From Stercorarius parasiticus (Eukaryota; Chordata; Aves; Charadriiformes; Stercorariidae): 64,000 nt of DNA. Made by a program: the position numbers and the translations under genes. The stretch covers positions 1,273,517-1,337,516 of the forward strand of contig VWZL01004638.1 of NCBI GenBank assembly GCA_013396915.1. The letters are read 5' to 3'. This document shows, one piece after another, positions 37,277 to 47,900 of this stretch. The number at the start of each line of letters is the position of its first letter. The stretch's first letter is position 1. Below the pieces are notes generated by a model. That model had not been told where the DNA came from and made no database searches. It saw nothing but the letters and a program-made list of their open reading frames with translations.

Positions 37277-37739
37277 CGAGAAAACAACAGCTAAGCAAAA
37301 ATTTCAAAGTCTGTAGCCTTTTCACCTGGATGGAAAGGAGAAGGACAGTTTGGGGTTTGCTTTTCCCCTTCCCCTTCTATTATGAATGATTGAGCTACAA
37401 AGAAAATAACTACATGTGCCTCTACATATTTCATGTTTTATGTATCAACAAGCGTGCACCTAGATGCCTAGGTATGCATTTAAGCTTTACAGGTGTCTTC
37501 TATTACAGTTAACACTCACAAATATTTCCCACTGATTTTAGCATAAATAGCACTAACAAAAGGCCTGAATCTCACGAAGATTTCTCTTCTTAATTCTCAT
37601 GGCACAATTCTCCCGGCAATGAGCTATTCAACATAATAATTCTCTCTCCCTTTAAAAAGATACCAGTCAGGAAGTAAGATGCTGCATCAGGCAGCTACTA
37701 AACCAGACCACCCTCCTAGCCACCACATTAGATACCAGT

Positions 37740-38090
37740 CCCTTAGAAGTCGCTACTAAAACGTTAAAAGCCAAGTGTGCAAAAAATTGGTTCCAGCAGA
37801 CAGGAATGGAAACATCTGACTTACTCTTGCTGTGGTGCACGGAACCAAGATTTTTCCTGTCATCTCAGCCGAGTCCATGCTGCGCCGGCAGACAATGGGA
37901 CTATTCTGAGAACGACCCTATTAAACTGTGCAATTATAGCAAACTGCCTGCTGAAAAACGGATTTGTTTATGCATAAGTCTAAACATTGTTTATCAATCA
38001 GATGGGAAGTGTCCTGCAGATAAATTTCCTCTCTAATTCCATGTACTAGGTTTTTCTCTTTCCAGAAGACTTTCCAAAAGCTCCCGCTAA
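37740..38090. promoter_or_regulatory. Candidate conserved non-coding block
   Basis: Repeat-free block with local CpG (GCGCCGGC near 37881) and two forkhead-like words, TTGTTTATG near 37965 and ATTGTTTATC near 37987, close together. Two plus-strand frames (66 and 76 codons) and an 86-codon minus frame overlap here, with no recognisable protein. The composition and motif clustering suggest an enhancer-like element; conservation is not tested. Confidence 0.25.
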
Positions 38091-41000
38091 CGTGATCAAA
38101 ATGTGGCACTTCATTTCTTTTTCTGTCCTTAAACCCTGTTCTGCTTTGTAAAGCAGCTGACAAAGTCAGTTTACAGTACAAGCTTCAGCTCTGGCTTTGC
38201 CTTCTTCACATAACCAAGACAAAACCCAAGTACGTTGCTTTTTCAGCTTGGCTTAAACACATCACTGTGCTACTACAAAAAGGCATCAGCTCTGAGACGA
38301 TGTTTTATTATGTTCCTTTATAAAATTTCAGTAACAGTTCAATTCTCGCTGGTTTGATCTCTCAGCTGTCCTTTCCACCTCTGTGTGTTTCTTTGTGTGT
38401 TGCTCTCAAGAAATGAGCTCACAAGGTTTCAACACATCAGGACAAATGCCTTTGTTCATTTAATGCCTTCCTAAAATAAACAAATTTTTAATGGCATTCA
38501 GTAAGGTTAATTCCTAGACATATACTCCACCCTTGTAGTAAGAGAAAAAAGCAGATATTTGAAATCTTATTTAATTTAAGAAATTCAACCTAAGTTAATT
38601 CTTATAGTCTCCCTGTAAGATTTGTCTTTTTCAGACTTTCATCTCTACAGGTCAAAGATATTGTGGGAGCTGGGTATCAGCCAGGCACACCATCAAGCAC
38701 TGTGAACATCTCACTAAATAATCAACAATATAAGCTGTTACTTTTCAGAAATGAACAGTTATTACCCTGGCTGGCTGGTTTTGTACAAGATAGTCTTTAA
38801 CCTAAAGAGACAAAGCATTAGGATATAGGCAGAAGAAACTCAGGTCATCTCAGAGAAAGCACCACATCAACAGGTATTGTCTCTAGGCCAAGCCAAAGGA
38901 GTTGAATCAGAGATAAGGAAAGAGATTTAATAGTTTAATTTTAATTAAACAATTGCATTAAAAAAACCCCTATTATACCTTGGAAAATACTCAATGGAAC
39001 AGGATTGATAATAAAAGCACAGATTTTCGAAGCAAGGTCTCTGCTGAGATGCGTTCCCTGCCACTCATCTCTGCTTCCCGAGTTTCATTTTTGACATGTA
39101 ATTAACCAAGCAAAGGCCCACAGTAAATACAAAATTTGAGTCAACGGCAGTTGTGAGGTGAAAAGCGTAGATACAAACACAAGGGGAAACCAGTAAAGAA
39201 TACTGCTATTAAGCTGTACTTCTTTTCTTTGAGCTGGACAGTCTCGGCACTGTCACTTATCTATTGCTATTTATCATTACCGCTGTTTCATACTAGACTA
39301 TTCTGATAATCAGATAAAGTAATAGCTTCCCTATATTTAACCCAAAGCTTTAGCTGAATTTGTGAAAGGGAGCCCTTAAAAAAACACAAACAAACAAAAC
39401 ACACACACAAAAAAAAACCTCCAAACCCCCAAAACCTGATGCAGGTAAATCTTTCTGAGAAGGAAAGTTTTTCCATTGATAGCAGCCAAACAAAACCCAA
39501 GTACCAAACCTATTCCTGTCTAAAACTTACTCATTTTTTTTCCTCTTTATCACAAAAAATGCTTACCTTTTCCTTCTAAAGACAGTAAGGTAATCTTTAC
39601 AACTGAACTAGATTTTATAACATGAACAACTGAGTACAAATTCCCTCACTTTGGAGGGAACAGATAGGAATACTCACATACTTTTTCCATTTCACTTCTT
39701 GTGCATTAATAGAAAGCTTCAGAAGACTCAGCATGACTTGTTTAAGAATAACACCTCGGCTAGAAAATGCTGCATGTAGGAAAGCAATCAGCAACTAGCT
39801 GCAGATGCATTTCAATATGTAAAATATTATGCAGTGAGCTTATATGTACACTCACAGACAAAACCATCAAAATTCCTCTCAAAGAAGAAAAAAGTGATTT
39901 ATAAAGAAGGAGCCTTTTAAACTAAACTATAAAATGGTGATTAAAAAGAAACCAGGCAACCATACTCAACTAAGCATACTTAATATTCAGAGATTAACAG
40001 GAACAACCAGCTCAAGTTTTACCTGTATATAACAATTTTCTTTGAAGTTTTAATGTCTAGAATATGTGTATGTTGAATTGTATCCATTTTAGTAAATCCT
40101 CTCCTATCAGAGAACCTATTAACTTTACCTATTAACTTAGTTAATCGATTAACTAAGACTCAGGTGCATCTGCAATACAGTAGGATATAATTGTGAAACA
40201 TCCATGTTAAATTAAAAGTTTGGTAAGAAAGAATAAATAACTATTTTGAGTAATGGATCATTTTCTTTTTACAAACACACAGAAAATTAAAAGCACCTGG
40301 AATCTGGAGGATGACTCTGTACATAAGACTTTCTTCGTACAAGTTCCATCAATGCAAAAAGAATTTATCCTGCACTTTATTTGACAGAGGTGGCTAAACT
40401 TTCTGACTGAGGTGACCAGGTTACTCAAACAGTTACCCAGACTTCCATTAGCATGAAACAAAAGAAATGCCTGGCCCCTGAAATCTCTTTGTTTTTTTAA
40501 AGGATGGACACCAAAGACTGATGGGTCATATATAGTAGATTAGTACACAGAAAGCAGAAACAAATGCTTCAACTATTATCTCGAGTGTATACAGAAAGAA
40601 ATTGCTGAAATTATTTAGCTGACAACATGCATCATAAATATTTGAGTAAGGACTATGACAGTGCCACAGACATTGCTCTTTTTTCATGATGAAATGAAAT
40701 GTCTCTATTTTAAAAAAATTATAAAATAACTTGGGTATTTGGTGTCCTTGATGCACAACTCAAAGATTTTAAAGTATGCTGCTACAAGACAAAGAAAAAA
40801 ATATCAACCTTGTCAAAAGCAGCAGAATAAGAAAAAAAAAATCAGCCTTAAGCTCCATGGAAGAAATTCATAAGTGAATAAAACCCGAGATTTACAATGA
40901 AATCTGAGTTGCAACTTTAACTGTAGCTTTCATAGTCAGGGACATGGACAGTCATAGACATTACCCACTCACAGAAAAGATAAAAGGGAAAAAAGTATGT

Positions 41001-41595
41001 TTAGTACATCACAGCTGTCTTCCATTACCTGTAATTATCCATGTTCAGACCACACTAGGAACAAAGATACACAAGGAACAATAGTTAACTGCATGTATAA
41101 GGCAACAGTGTAGTACACTTTCCAGTACATGATGTTCACTTGCAATGAAAAACACAAAGCATCCTACTCGCAGGATATAAGGTTTTGCTTTCCATTGTCG
41201 ATGTTTTAATTAAATGCAAGTTAAATCAGGTATTTTTTTTTTTACATCTACTTTTGAAATATGTTCCTTGTTAAATTTTATTCAAAGATGTATCCTTACA
41301 GTCCTATACTTCATAACAACAAAAGGTAAGTACAGATGTTCTGAATTAATGAGGCTAGTCCTTAGTTCCAATACAAAGTATATAAACTGTCTAAAGTGTA
41401 TAAACTAATATATTTATTGAGTTCTGTATTAGAAAGTTGCAGTTTTGCCTTCAGTACTCCAATCGAGAAGCTGCTTCAAAACCTCATATCTCTTTAAATT
41501 AAACCCCTCTTCAAAATTTCTAGTCAGGTTTTATTGAAGATCATTTTCTATTCATTTGTTCTTAGGTAAAATCTGGTCTTTTAACAGTAACGTAA
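38091..41595. other. Non-coding unique sequence
   Basis: AT-rich with no supportable gene. It has an AAAC/AC low-complexity patch at about 39380-39430 and the perfect palindrome near 40.14 kb. Open frames on either strand are short and unrecognised. Confidence 0.6.
40114..40157. repeat. Tandem 12-mer duplication joined to a 22-bp perfect palindrome
   Basis: ACCTATTAACTT occurs at 40114-40125 and 40127-40138. The second copy runs into a perfect 22-bp palindrome at 40136-40157 with half-site CTTAGTTAATC and its exact complement, centred on the TCGA of an ATCGAT site. The palindrome contains TTAAT/ATTAA homeodomain-like cores on both arms. It could extrude as a small cruciform or bind a dimeric factor; both ideas are inference. 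Confidence 0.8.
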
Positions 41596-41599
41596 TACC

Positions 41600-42000
41600 T
41601 TCCTCTTCTACACCATTCATACAGTACAGATTTTTTAGTTCTCAATTTCACTAAGCCAAGTAAAGCTTCTCTTACAGTCTCTTCTTTCAACCCTGATTCA
41701 TCATTCTTCCAGTCATCCTTGTAGCTCTCCTTAGCATTGCTTCTAGTCTCATTTCATGTCTCTGGAACATGTGAGATAAAAGTTGTATACAGTATTTCAG
41801 ATGAGGTCTCACCTAGTCTTTCTACAATGGCACAAATGCTTTCTTACCTACTTAACAATAATATTTTAAAGCTTAATCTCACCAGATGATCTGATACCTT
41901 CATAAACCTCATTTTCAGTCACTGTTGTTTCATAAGATCATTGCTTATACTTAACGATTCTGTTATTCACCTTAAATGCAGGACTTTCTGTCAATCATTC
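41600..42000 (-). mobile_element. Old, diverged CR1-type LINE relic, minus orientation
   Basis: On the plus strand, GTCATCCTTGTAGCTCTCCTT (41713-41733) and TACAGTATTTCAGATGAGGTCTCACC (41789-41814) match, with substitutions, the complement of CR1 ORF2 sequence that normally reads CTTCGTAGCCCTCC and CAGTACTCCAGGTG(A/T)GG(T/C)CTCACC. The spacing between the two blocks fits CR1. No frame remains open. The divergence is far greater than in the copies at 3.35, 42.3 and 46.1 kb, so this is an older layer. The ends are approximate. Confidence 0.7.
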
Positions 42001-42327
42001 TAGTACAGGGGTACGAGCTTCAGCCAATACTGAATTTAATAGTATTTTATCCTCTTTGCTGGGTGAAGTCCTAATACTAATATCTGTAAGACTCATGCTA
42101 TCACACAAGACCGAAGGTAACAATGTTTTAAAGTTAAAATTAGGAAAAAAATGTAATTTAATGACAGACTAACACGTCTTTTCCTTAAAATATACTATCA
42201 TTAAAAGGGTGAAGGAGGAAATTGTGATCAAACATTCACCTGTTAAATTAAAAAAACTCCACTACCCCAAACAATTTCCAAAAATGAACACAAATGACCT
42301 TACTTTGACCCTCTTTCCCTCCCTTTT

Positions 42328-42456
42328 TCAAGGCCAGTTGGATGGGGCTTTGAGCAGCTTGGTCTAGAGGAAGGTGTTCCTGCCCATGGCAGGGGGGTTG
42401 GAACAAAATGATCTTTAAGGTCCCTTCCAACACAAATCATTCTATGATTCTATGAT
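42328..42456 (+). mobile_element. CR1 LINE 3' stub, plus orientation
   Basis: It starts abruptly at TCAAGGCCAGTTGGATGGGG and runs through TTCCTGCCCATGGCAGGGG and GATCTTTAAGGTCCCTTCCA to a tail of ATTCTATGATTCTATGAT. This is a 5'-truncated CR1 3' end of the same type as the copies at 3351 and 62971 but in the opposite orientation. Only 3' UTR and the last codons are present. Confidence 0.95.
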
Positions 42457-45040
42457 TGTCTTCTATACTATTTGATAGTCCCACTACCACATTCATTATT
42501 GAAACAAAATCTCAAAGGTTAGGATTATGGAGAATCAGACATTTGCAATGCTGGGTTAATCTCTTTTCCCTAACACCAAAACGCAGCATTCTCCATCAGA
42601 CACTACCAGTAGGGTAAAAACATATTCAGAGTAGGATGCCGAAAAACCATCATGCTAAATAAAAAATTTTAAAGTCAGCATGTTCAGCAGAAAGTTCCCT
42701 GTCATTAGGTAACAGAAATGCTGAGGAAAACAATCTTAAACCCACCACTAAAGCAGGCACCTTGGATTCGCCATTTGTAAGGGAGATGCTAGCCAGCAGC
42801 TTACAAAGACGCAAATCCATAATAATGAATCATTACCATTAACCACAGAGTAATTTAAAGACAGACTGGTCTTTTGGGGTTTGCTTCACTCTTGAGAACA
42901 TAAAACTCACATTTTTCATGCTATCGCTGCTGTAGAGCACATGAAGATTTGTATATAACATCACCTCTTTACAAGATAAAATCCCAAGACATGTGGTGCT
43001 TTTCCATAAAATTCTGACCTACTCAGTGGTTTCAAACTTGGCCTTTCCACTTGCTGAATTATGTCCCAACTTCTGCTGTTGCAACTCAAACACTTTCAAT
43101 GTCAAGAATACTGAAAGAATTACAGAAATCCTGGCAGGATAACTATTTCTTCTCACATTTGAAGTCAATCTTAAAGTTTTTCCACCAGAAACCAAACAAC
43201 ATTTCTGCTGATGCTGTACACTTTTCAAACTCTGCTTTTTAAAACAACCTTCTTTGTAGCTTTCTTTGCTGTTGCATAGGGTTGAAAACACTTTTCTCTT
43301 CTTGCTAGTTTGCACAGTATTGAGCAAAAGCCAATATGGTTTCCTTTTTGTGTAGCTTATTTTATAATTTAGCCATCTAATTTTACTTTGAACTTTTATT
43401 TTTCCTGCAATATCTTTCAGTATTGGAGAAAAAAGGATACAGAACTAAGGAAAATACTCAGTCACGGTCCTTTTCTCACCTCGTTTGCCTTCAAAACTTC
43501 TTTAAACATTAAATTACTCTTAAAACCACTGCATTAAACTATCAGACTCAATTAAAAATATCTTCCCTCTTCTCATTTTCTTCGATTTGAATGTTCTCCT
43601 TCCTTTACAAAGGAGAAACAACGTGACAAAGAATGTTATTCTTATGCGTCTGATTTATTTTATTCACCTTTTCAAGAGAACTGAGGTAACTGTGACTTTC
43701 AGAAGGATTCATTGTTTCGTTTGCACTATTATCTCCCTCTGGAGAGATCAGATTTTGCTGTCTCTTTTCCGCCAAAGGAGAAATAGATGGGCTACCTAAA
43801 CTGTTAGATCTGGGTTGCCCGTATTCCTTTGTCCATCAACTGAAGCTCTGTCTGCAGTAGTCTGCCTGCACCAGGTCTCCCTCTTTTCCCAGGCTACTGT
43901 ATAAACATTTCAATACCACTGGGATCACTAAACAATTGCTTGAAAAGTTCATCAGTTTCAAGGTTCCTTTCATGCTTAGATCCATCCTGATAGTTCATTA
44001 TTTAGATTAAAAATCAGACACCTAAATAGCGGAAGGCTTGCCAATGAGCTTCTGAATCAGCATAATCTGATCTCTAACACAGTGAAGAGGTCTTCCTCTT
44101 GCCCAGTGTGGCTACATCCCACCTGGCAAACAAAACAAGCATTTGTCCCCTCAATGAGTGATTCTACGACTGTGGCATAGTCCCATGGTTTTTCCTGTGG
44201 CAAAGCTTTTTCTATGTTGTCATTTATGCTTGAAAATACTCGTCTGTCTCCTGAGTTAAGAAAATCTTAGCAGTTCCATTCATCAACTCACTATACCAAG
44301 AACTCCTTTTTAACAAAATAGTTTCCCCTGGAATATTTTTAGTACTGGTATATTACACAAGAATAATATTCTGGAGGGATATTGAATGGTCCTACTGTGA
44401 AAGAGAGTGCTACATTACATACCTGCTTGAGTTGGTACTCGATATTGGCATGCATTGTCATTTAGTATCAGCCTAAGGAGAACACTTGCAGCTGTGTTTT
44501 AAAACATACTGCCCCAAATTTCTGTTTGTAAGTCCATCTGGTATTTGCCTCATCTTTTCATTCTTTCACCTTCCTTCTTGGCAGACAGAAGGAACAGAGC
44601 ATGGGCCATGTCCCGTCTCCCACTCCAGCATGCCCTTGCTGTGGCAGGAATACAGTAGATCTATCACTGTGGGCATGCTTTATATGCAACATGTACTGTG
44701 AAAGGGCACCATGAGATAATCACTCTGTTTTCTCTACGTGGAGAACAAGGAGAGTAACGAAGCTGGGCAGGTGCAAACAGCAAAGGCCCTGCTGCCAATA
44801 TATTCCTGCAGGGCCATTTTTACCCCACAAAAAAAAAATAAAAAATTCATTGTTTCTCACATCTTGCCAGATGATCACAATTAGAAACCGGAGTTGTTCT
44901 TTCAAAATCTTACTTATTTTAGTTATGTGAAAATGTGTTCTTGCTTTTGCTATTGTAATCACTGCAGAAGACTAATGAAAATAAGATTTACAGAAATTAT
45001 ATTAATCTCTCAGAATCCGCACCTTTAGCTGAGAGAAAAG
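42457..45040. other. Non-coding unique sequence
   Basis: AT-rich DNA between CR1 relics, without a supportable gene. A 102-codon minus frame at 43019-43327 and a 63-codon plus frame overlap in it; neither is recognisable. Part of 44560-44660 is GC-richer. Nothing else stands out. Confidence 0.6.
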
Positions 45041-45044
45041 TCAT

Positions 45045-45330
45045 ATGGGGCCACGTTAACAGTCTTCAAATATGCAAAGCTGGCTGCAAAGAGAAAGAGA
45101 ACAATTCTCAGTGTCCCTAGTGAACTGGACAAGGAGTAATGCATTTAAATTACAGCAAGGATAATTCAGGTTAGATATTAGGGAATGAGATAATGAAATA
45201 GTAGAATAGATTACACTCGGGAAATAGTGGAGTCTCCAATGTTGCAGATCTTTAAAAATGGATTAGACAGACGTTTACCAGGATTGATACTGGAGGCTGA
45301 TTCAAGAGAACTGCTCTGCGATTCTTCCTG
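45045..45330 (+). mobile_element. Ancient CR1-L3-type LINE relic, plus orientation
   Basis: A series of blocks in the right order resembles the ORF2 3' end of ancient CR1/L3 LINEs: AACAGTCTTCAAATATGCAAA, then AGAACAATTCTCAGTGTCC, GGACAAGGAGTAATGCATTTAA, TTACAGCAAGGATAATTCAGG, TTAGATATTAGGGAA, GGAGTCTCCAATGTTGCAGATC, and ATTAGACAGACGTTTACCAG. The corresponding peptide (DFKYAK..., QQG.FRLDIR, VESP.LQIFK..LD) is broken everywhere. It lies about 0.8 kb before a much younger CR1 in the same orientation. Confidence 0.75.
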
Positions 45331-46125
45331 AATGGTAGTGGAGAATGTCTCTTGTTGGCACTTTCTCCTAGGCTGACCCTTCAACTAGCTGAAAAATACA
45401 GCACTGATATATACACTCTCAATGAATATGTAGCTTTCAAACACTGCCCATTCTCATTTCCTTGGGAGACAAGATAATTTGTAGGACAACTTTTGTGCAA
45501 GGCTTGCTGCCTACAGTACAAGAGGAAAACTGTGGTAGCATGCAGCAAGCTAATGAAAGACAAGCAATGCCAACAGTTATCAAAAGACAATTACAACTAC
45601 ATAGTCCCAGTAGCCACATGTTAAGTATCTGTGTTAAACAAGGTATTCCACACCTCTGCTTCAGGGGCACATAAACCACCAACGCTTTCTTAGGCATTTT
45701 AGAAAAATATATAGAATGACAGAGTTAGCTTCCTTCAACTTCCTGTAGTTTTCTTTTTTACCTGTGACACTAAACAAATCAAAGTAAATACAAAATGTCT
45801 TAATAAACTTCACGTAAGGAGAGTATAGACTCACTTATTAAAAGAATTGATAGTTATTAACACAAAACAAACGTTAGCCTTTTCCTTCTCCTACTGGAGA
45901 ACCAGTAACTTGGAAACAAAATCCAGTATTCTCAAATGTGGGACAGCTCACATATCAAGACTTGAAATAAGAACTTCATTACACATAACTGATCTTCTTT
46001 CAGATGGAAACCATCAGCTACCTATTTCTAGTAACACATGGGGAGTCTATCTCCTTAAGAGAGCACAGAACGAATCATTGAGTTTCTTCTATGCATTCTT
46101 AGCCAGTCACCCCCTTCCACTAAAA
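45331..46125. other. Non-coding spacer between two CR1 copies
   Basis: No gene or recognised repeat. Several overlapping frames (69, 70 and 86 codons) run through 45381-45697 on both strands without recognisable content. A 147-codon frame beginning at 45847 is the longest in the window, but its second half is CR1 sequence read in the wrong frame. Confidence 0.65.
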
Positions 46126-47014
46126 TATTTAATACCTTTATCAACAACCTGGATAAGGGTATTGAGTGCACCCTCAGTAAATTTGCAGATGACACCAAGC
46201 TGGGTGGGAGTGTCCACCTGCTTGAGGGTAGAAAGGCTTTGCAGATGGATCTGGACAGGCTGGATCAATGCGTCAAGGCCAGTGGTATGAGGTTCAACAA
46301 GGCCAAGTGACAGGTCCTGCACTTGGGTCACAACAACTCCGTGCAGCGCTACAGGCCTGGGGAAGAGTGGCTGGAGAGCTGCCTGTCAGAAAAAGACCTG
46401 GGGGTGTTGGCTGACAGACAGCTGATTATGAGCCAGCAGTGTGCCCAGGTGGTCAAGAAGGCCAACAGCATCCTGGCCTGCATCAGAAATAGTGTGGCCA
46501 GCTGGACTAGGGGAAGTGATTGTCTTCCTGTACTTGGCACTAGTGAGACCACACCTCAAATACTGTTTTCAGTTTTGGGCCCCTCACTACAAGAAAGACA
46601 TTGAGGTACTGGAGCGTCTCCAGAGAAGGGCCATGAAACTGGTGAGGGGTCTGGAGAACAAGTCTTATGAGGAGCTGCTGAGGGAACTTGGGGTTGTTTA
46701 GTCTGGAGAAAAGGAAGCTGAGGATAGACCTTATTGCTCTCTACAACTACCTGAATGGAGGTACAACAGCCTCAAGTTGCATCAGGGGAGGTTTGGATTG
46801 CTTATTAGGAAAAATTTCTTCACTGAAAGGGCTACCAAGCACTGGAACAGGCTGCCCTGGGAAGTGTTTGAGTCAGCATCCCTGAAGATATTTAAAAGAC
46901 ATGTAGATGTGGCTCTTAGGCACATGGTTTAGTTTTGGACTTGGTAGTGCTAGGTTTATGGTTCAACTTGATGACCTTAAAGGTCTTTTCCAACCTAAAT
47001 GATTCTATAATTCT
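46126..47014 (+). mobile_element. CR1 LINE, 0.9 kb 5'-truncated copy, plus orientation
   Basis: The best preserved CR1 in the window. It begins in the reverse transcriptase region (CTTTATCAACAACCTGGATAAGG) and runs through the rest of ORF2 and the short 3' UTR (GGTTCAACTTGATGACCTTAAA) to a tail of ATGATTCTATAATTCT. Its 3' UTR and tail differ from the 3351/42328/62971 group, so it is another CR1 subfamily. Missing are the ORF1, endonuclease and N-terminal reverse transcriptase parts, consistent with the usual 5' truncation on insertion. Confidence 0.97.
46140..46932 (+). pseudogene. CR1 ORF2 reverse transcriptase C-terminal half (broken)
   Basis: Conceptually this encodes the end of the CR1 reverse transcriptase. 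The catalytic FADD box (TTT GCA GAT GAC, 46182-46193) is intact within [11 protein letters not shown]. Downstream come [55 protein letters not shown] and [20 protein letters not shown], and the segment ends at a TAG at 46930-46932. Damage: an in-frame TGA at 46308-46310; an apparent one-base insertion near 46510 (four Gs where the frame needs three); a second shift near 46688-46692; and a deletion near 46762-46768 removing about 20 codons present in the 3.35-kb copy (between YLKG and NGL). It cannot make a working enzyme. Confidence 0.9.
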
Positions 47015-47755
47015 AAAAAACAATTTGTTACGATTGTAAAGAATTTAATGGTACTCACAAACACTACCTGTGAATCTGGTCATTTAAATAGCAATTTATT
47101 TATTTTTCATATATGCCAATTCACCCATTAGTTCTCAGGCACTGAGATGTTGCACATAATACTTTCTCATTGCTATTATTTCAGTTCTACGCAGAGCTTA
47201 AAAAGTTTAGAACATCATTTTATTACACATTCTCATAAGGTCCCTTCCCAGCCTTCAAGTTTCAGCTATTTTTAGCACAGTATCTAAGCTTTTTTGAAGA
47301 AGAAAAAAAAGAAAAAAAAAAGCTAGACTGGTGTCCACATCCCTTTTTTCCTATGTACTAAACTATGACTGTTCTTTCTCCCTCACTGTTATGTGAAATA
47401 ATTTTCATCTTTCTTACCTAAAACAGGAAATCTGTTACTCTCTACACCTGCACTATTACTCCTATGTTCCCTAGAATCTCCACTCTCTGCTGTTAAAAAA
47501 ATACTCTTAAATTCTGTTAGCATTGAATTCATAACATTTTATTATGACCATTTTGTCTTGACTTTTCTTTATCTCTCCTTATCTTCTGGTTCTGCACTCT
47601 GGACGTTGCTTGAACGTCTTTTTTTTTTTTTTTCTTTCATTTATTCCTCTGAAGTTCTCAAGAGAATCTCTTCAACACTTCAAATATGTTCAGTAACAGT
47701 AACAAAACACAGTAAATCAGCATTTTATCAAAACAATGGGGAAAAATCCCATTTC
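47015..47755. other. Non-coding unique sequence
   Basis: AT-rich, no gene supported. It has A-rich low complexity near 47298-47322 and a 15-base poly-T at about 47619-47633. A 68-codon frame across the poly-T has no recognisable content. Confidence 0.65.
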
Positions 47756-47759
47756 ATTT

Positions 47760-47900
47760 ACTGAAAGTCCACCTTGGACAATTTAAACGCTGCAATTTGA
47801 TTCCATTTGCACCATATAAATGCCAGACAGAATGATAAACTGTCATTGTAATTGGCAAGTTCAATATAAGATTTAAACACAGCAAGTCTCAGCTTTTATG
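47760..47900. promoter_or_regulatory. Candidate conserved non-coding block
   Basis: Repeat-free block with closely spaced homeodomain-like and related words (AATTTAAAC, CATATAAATGCC, TGTCATTGTAATTGG, TTTATGATGG). No open frame of note. The texture matches developmental enhancers or conserved non-coding elements; this is a judgement from composition only. Confidence 0.25.

Noticed and set aside
45847..46290. Longest open frame in the window (147 codons, plus strand)
   Set aside because: Its second half overlaps CR1 ORF2 in the wrong frame and its first half has no recognisable content; the true CR1 frame is the one with the FADD box.
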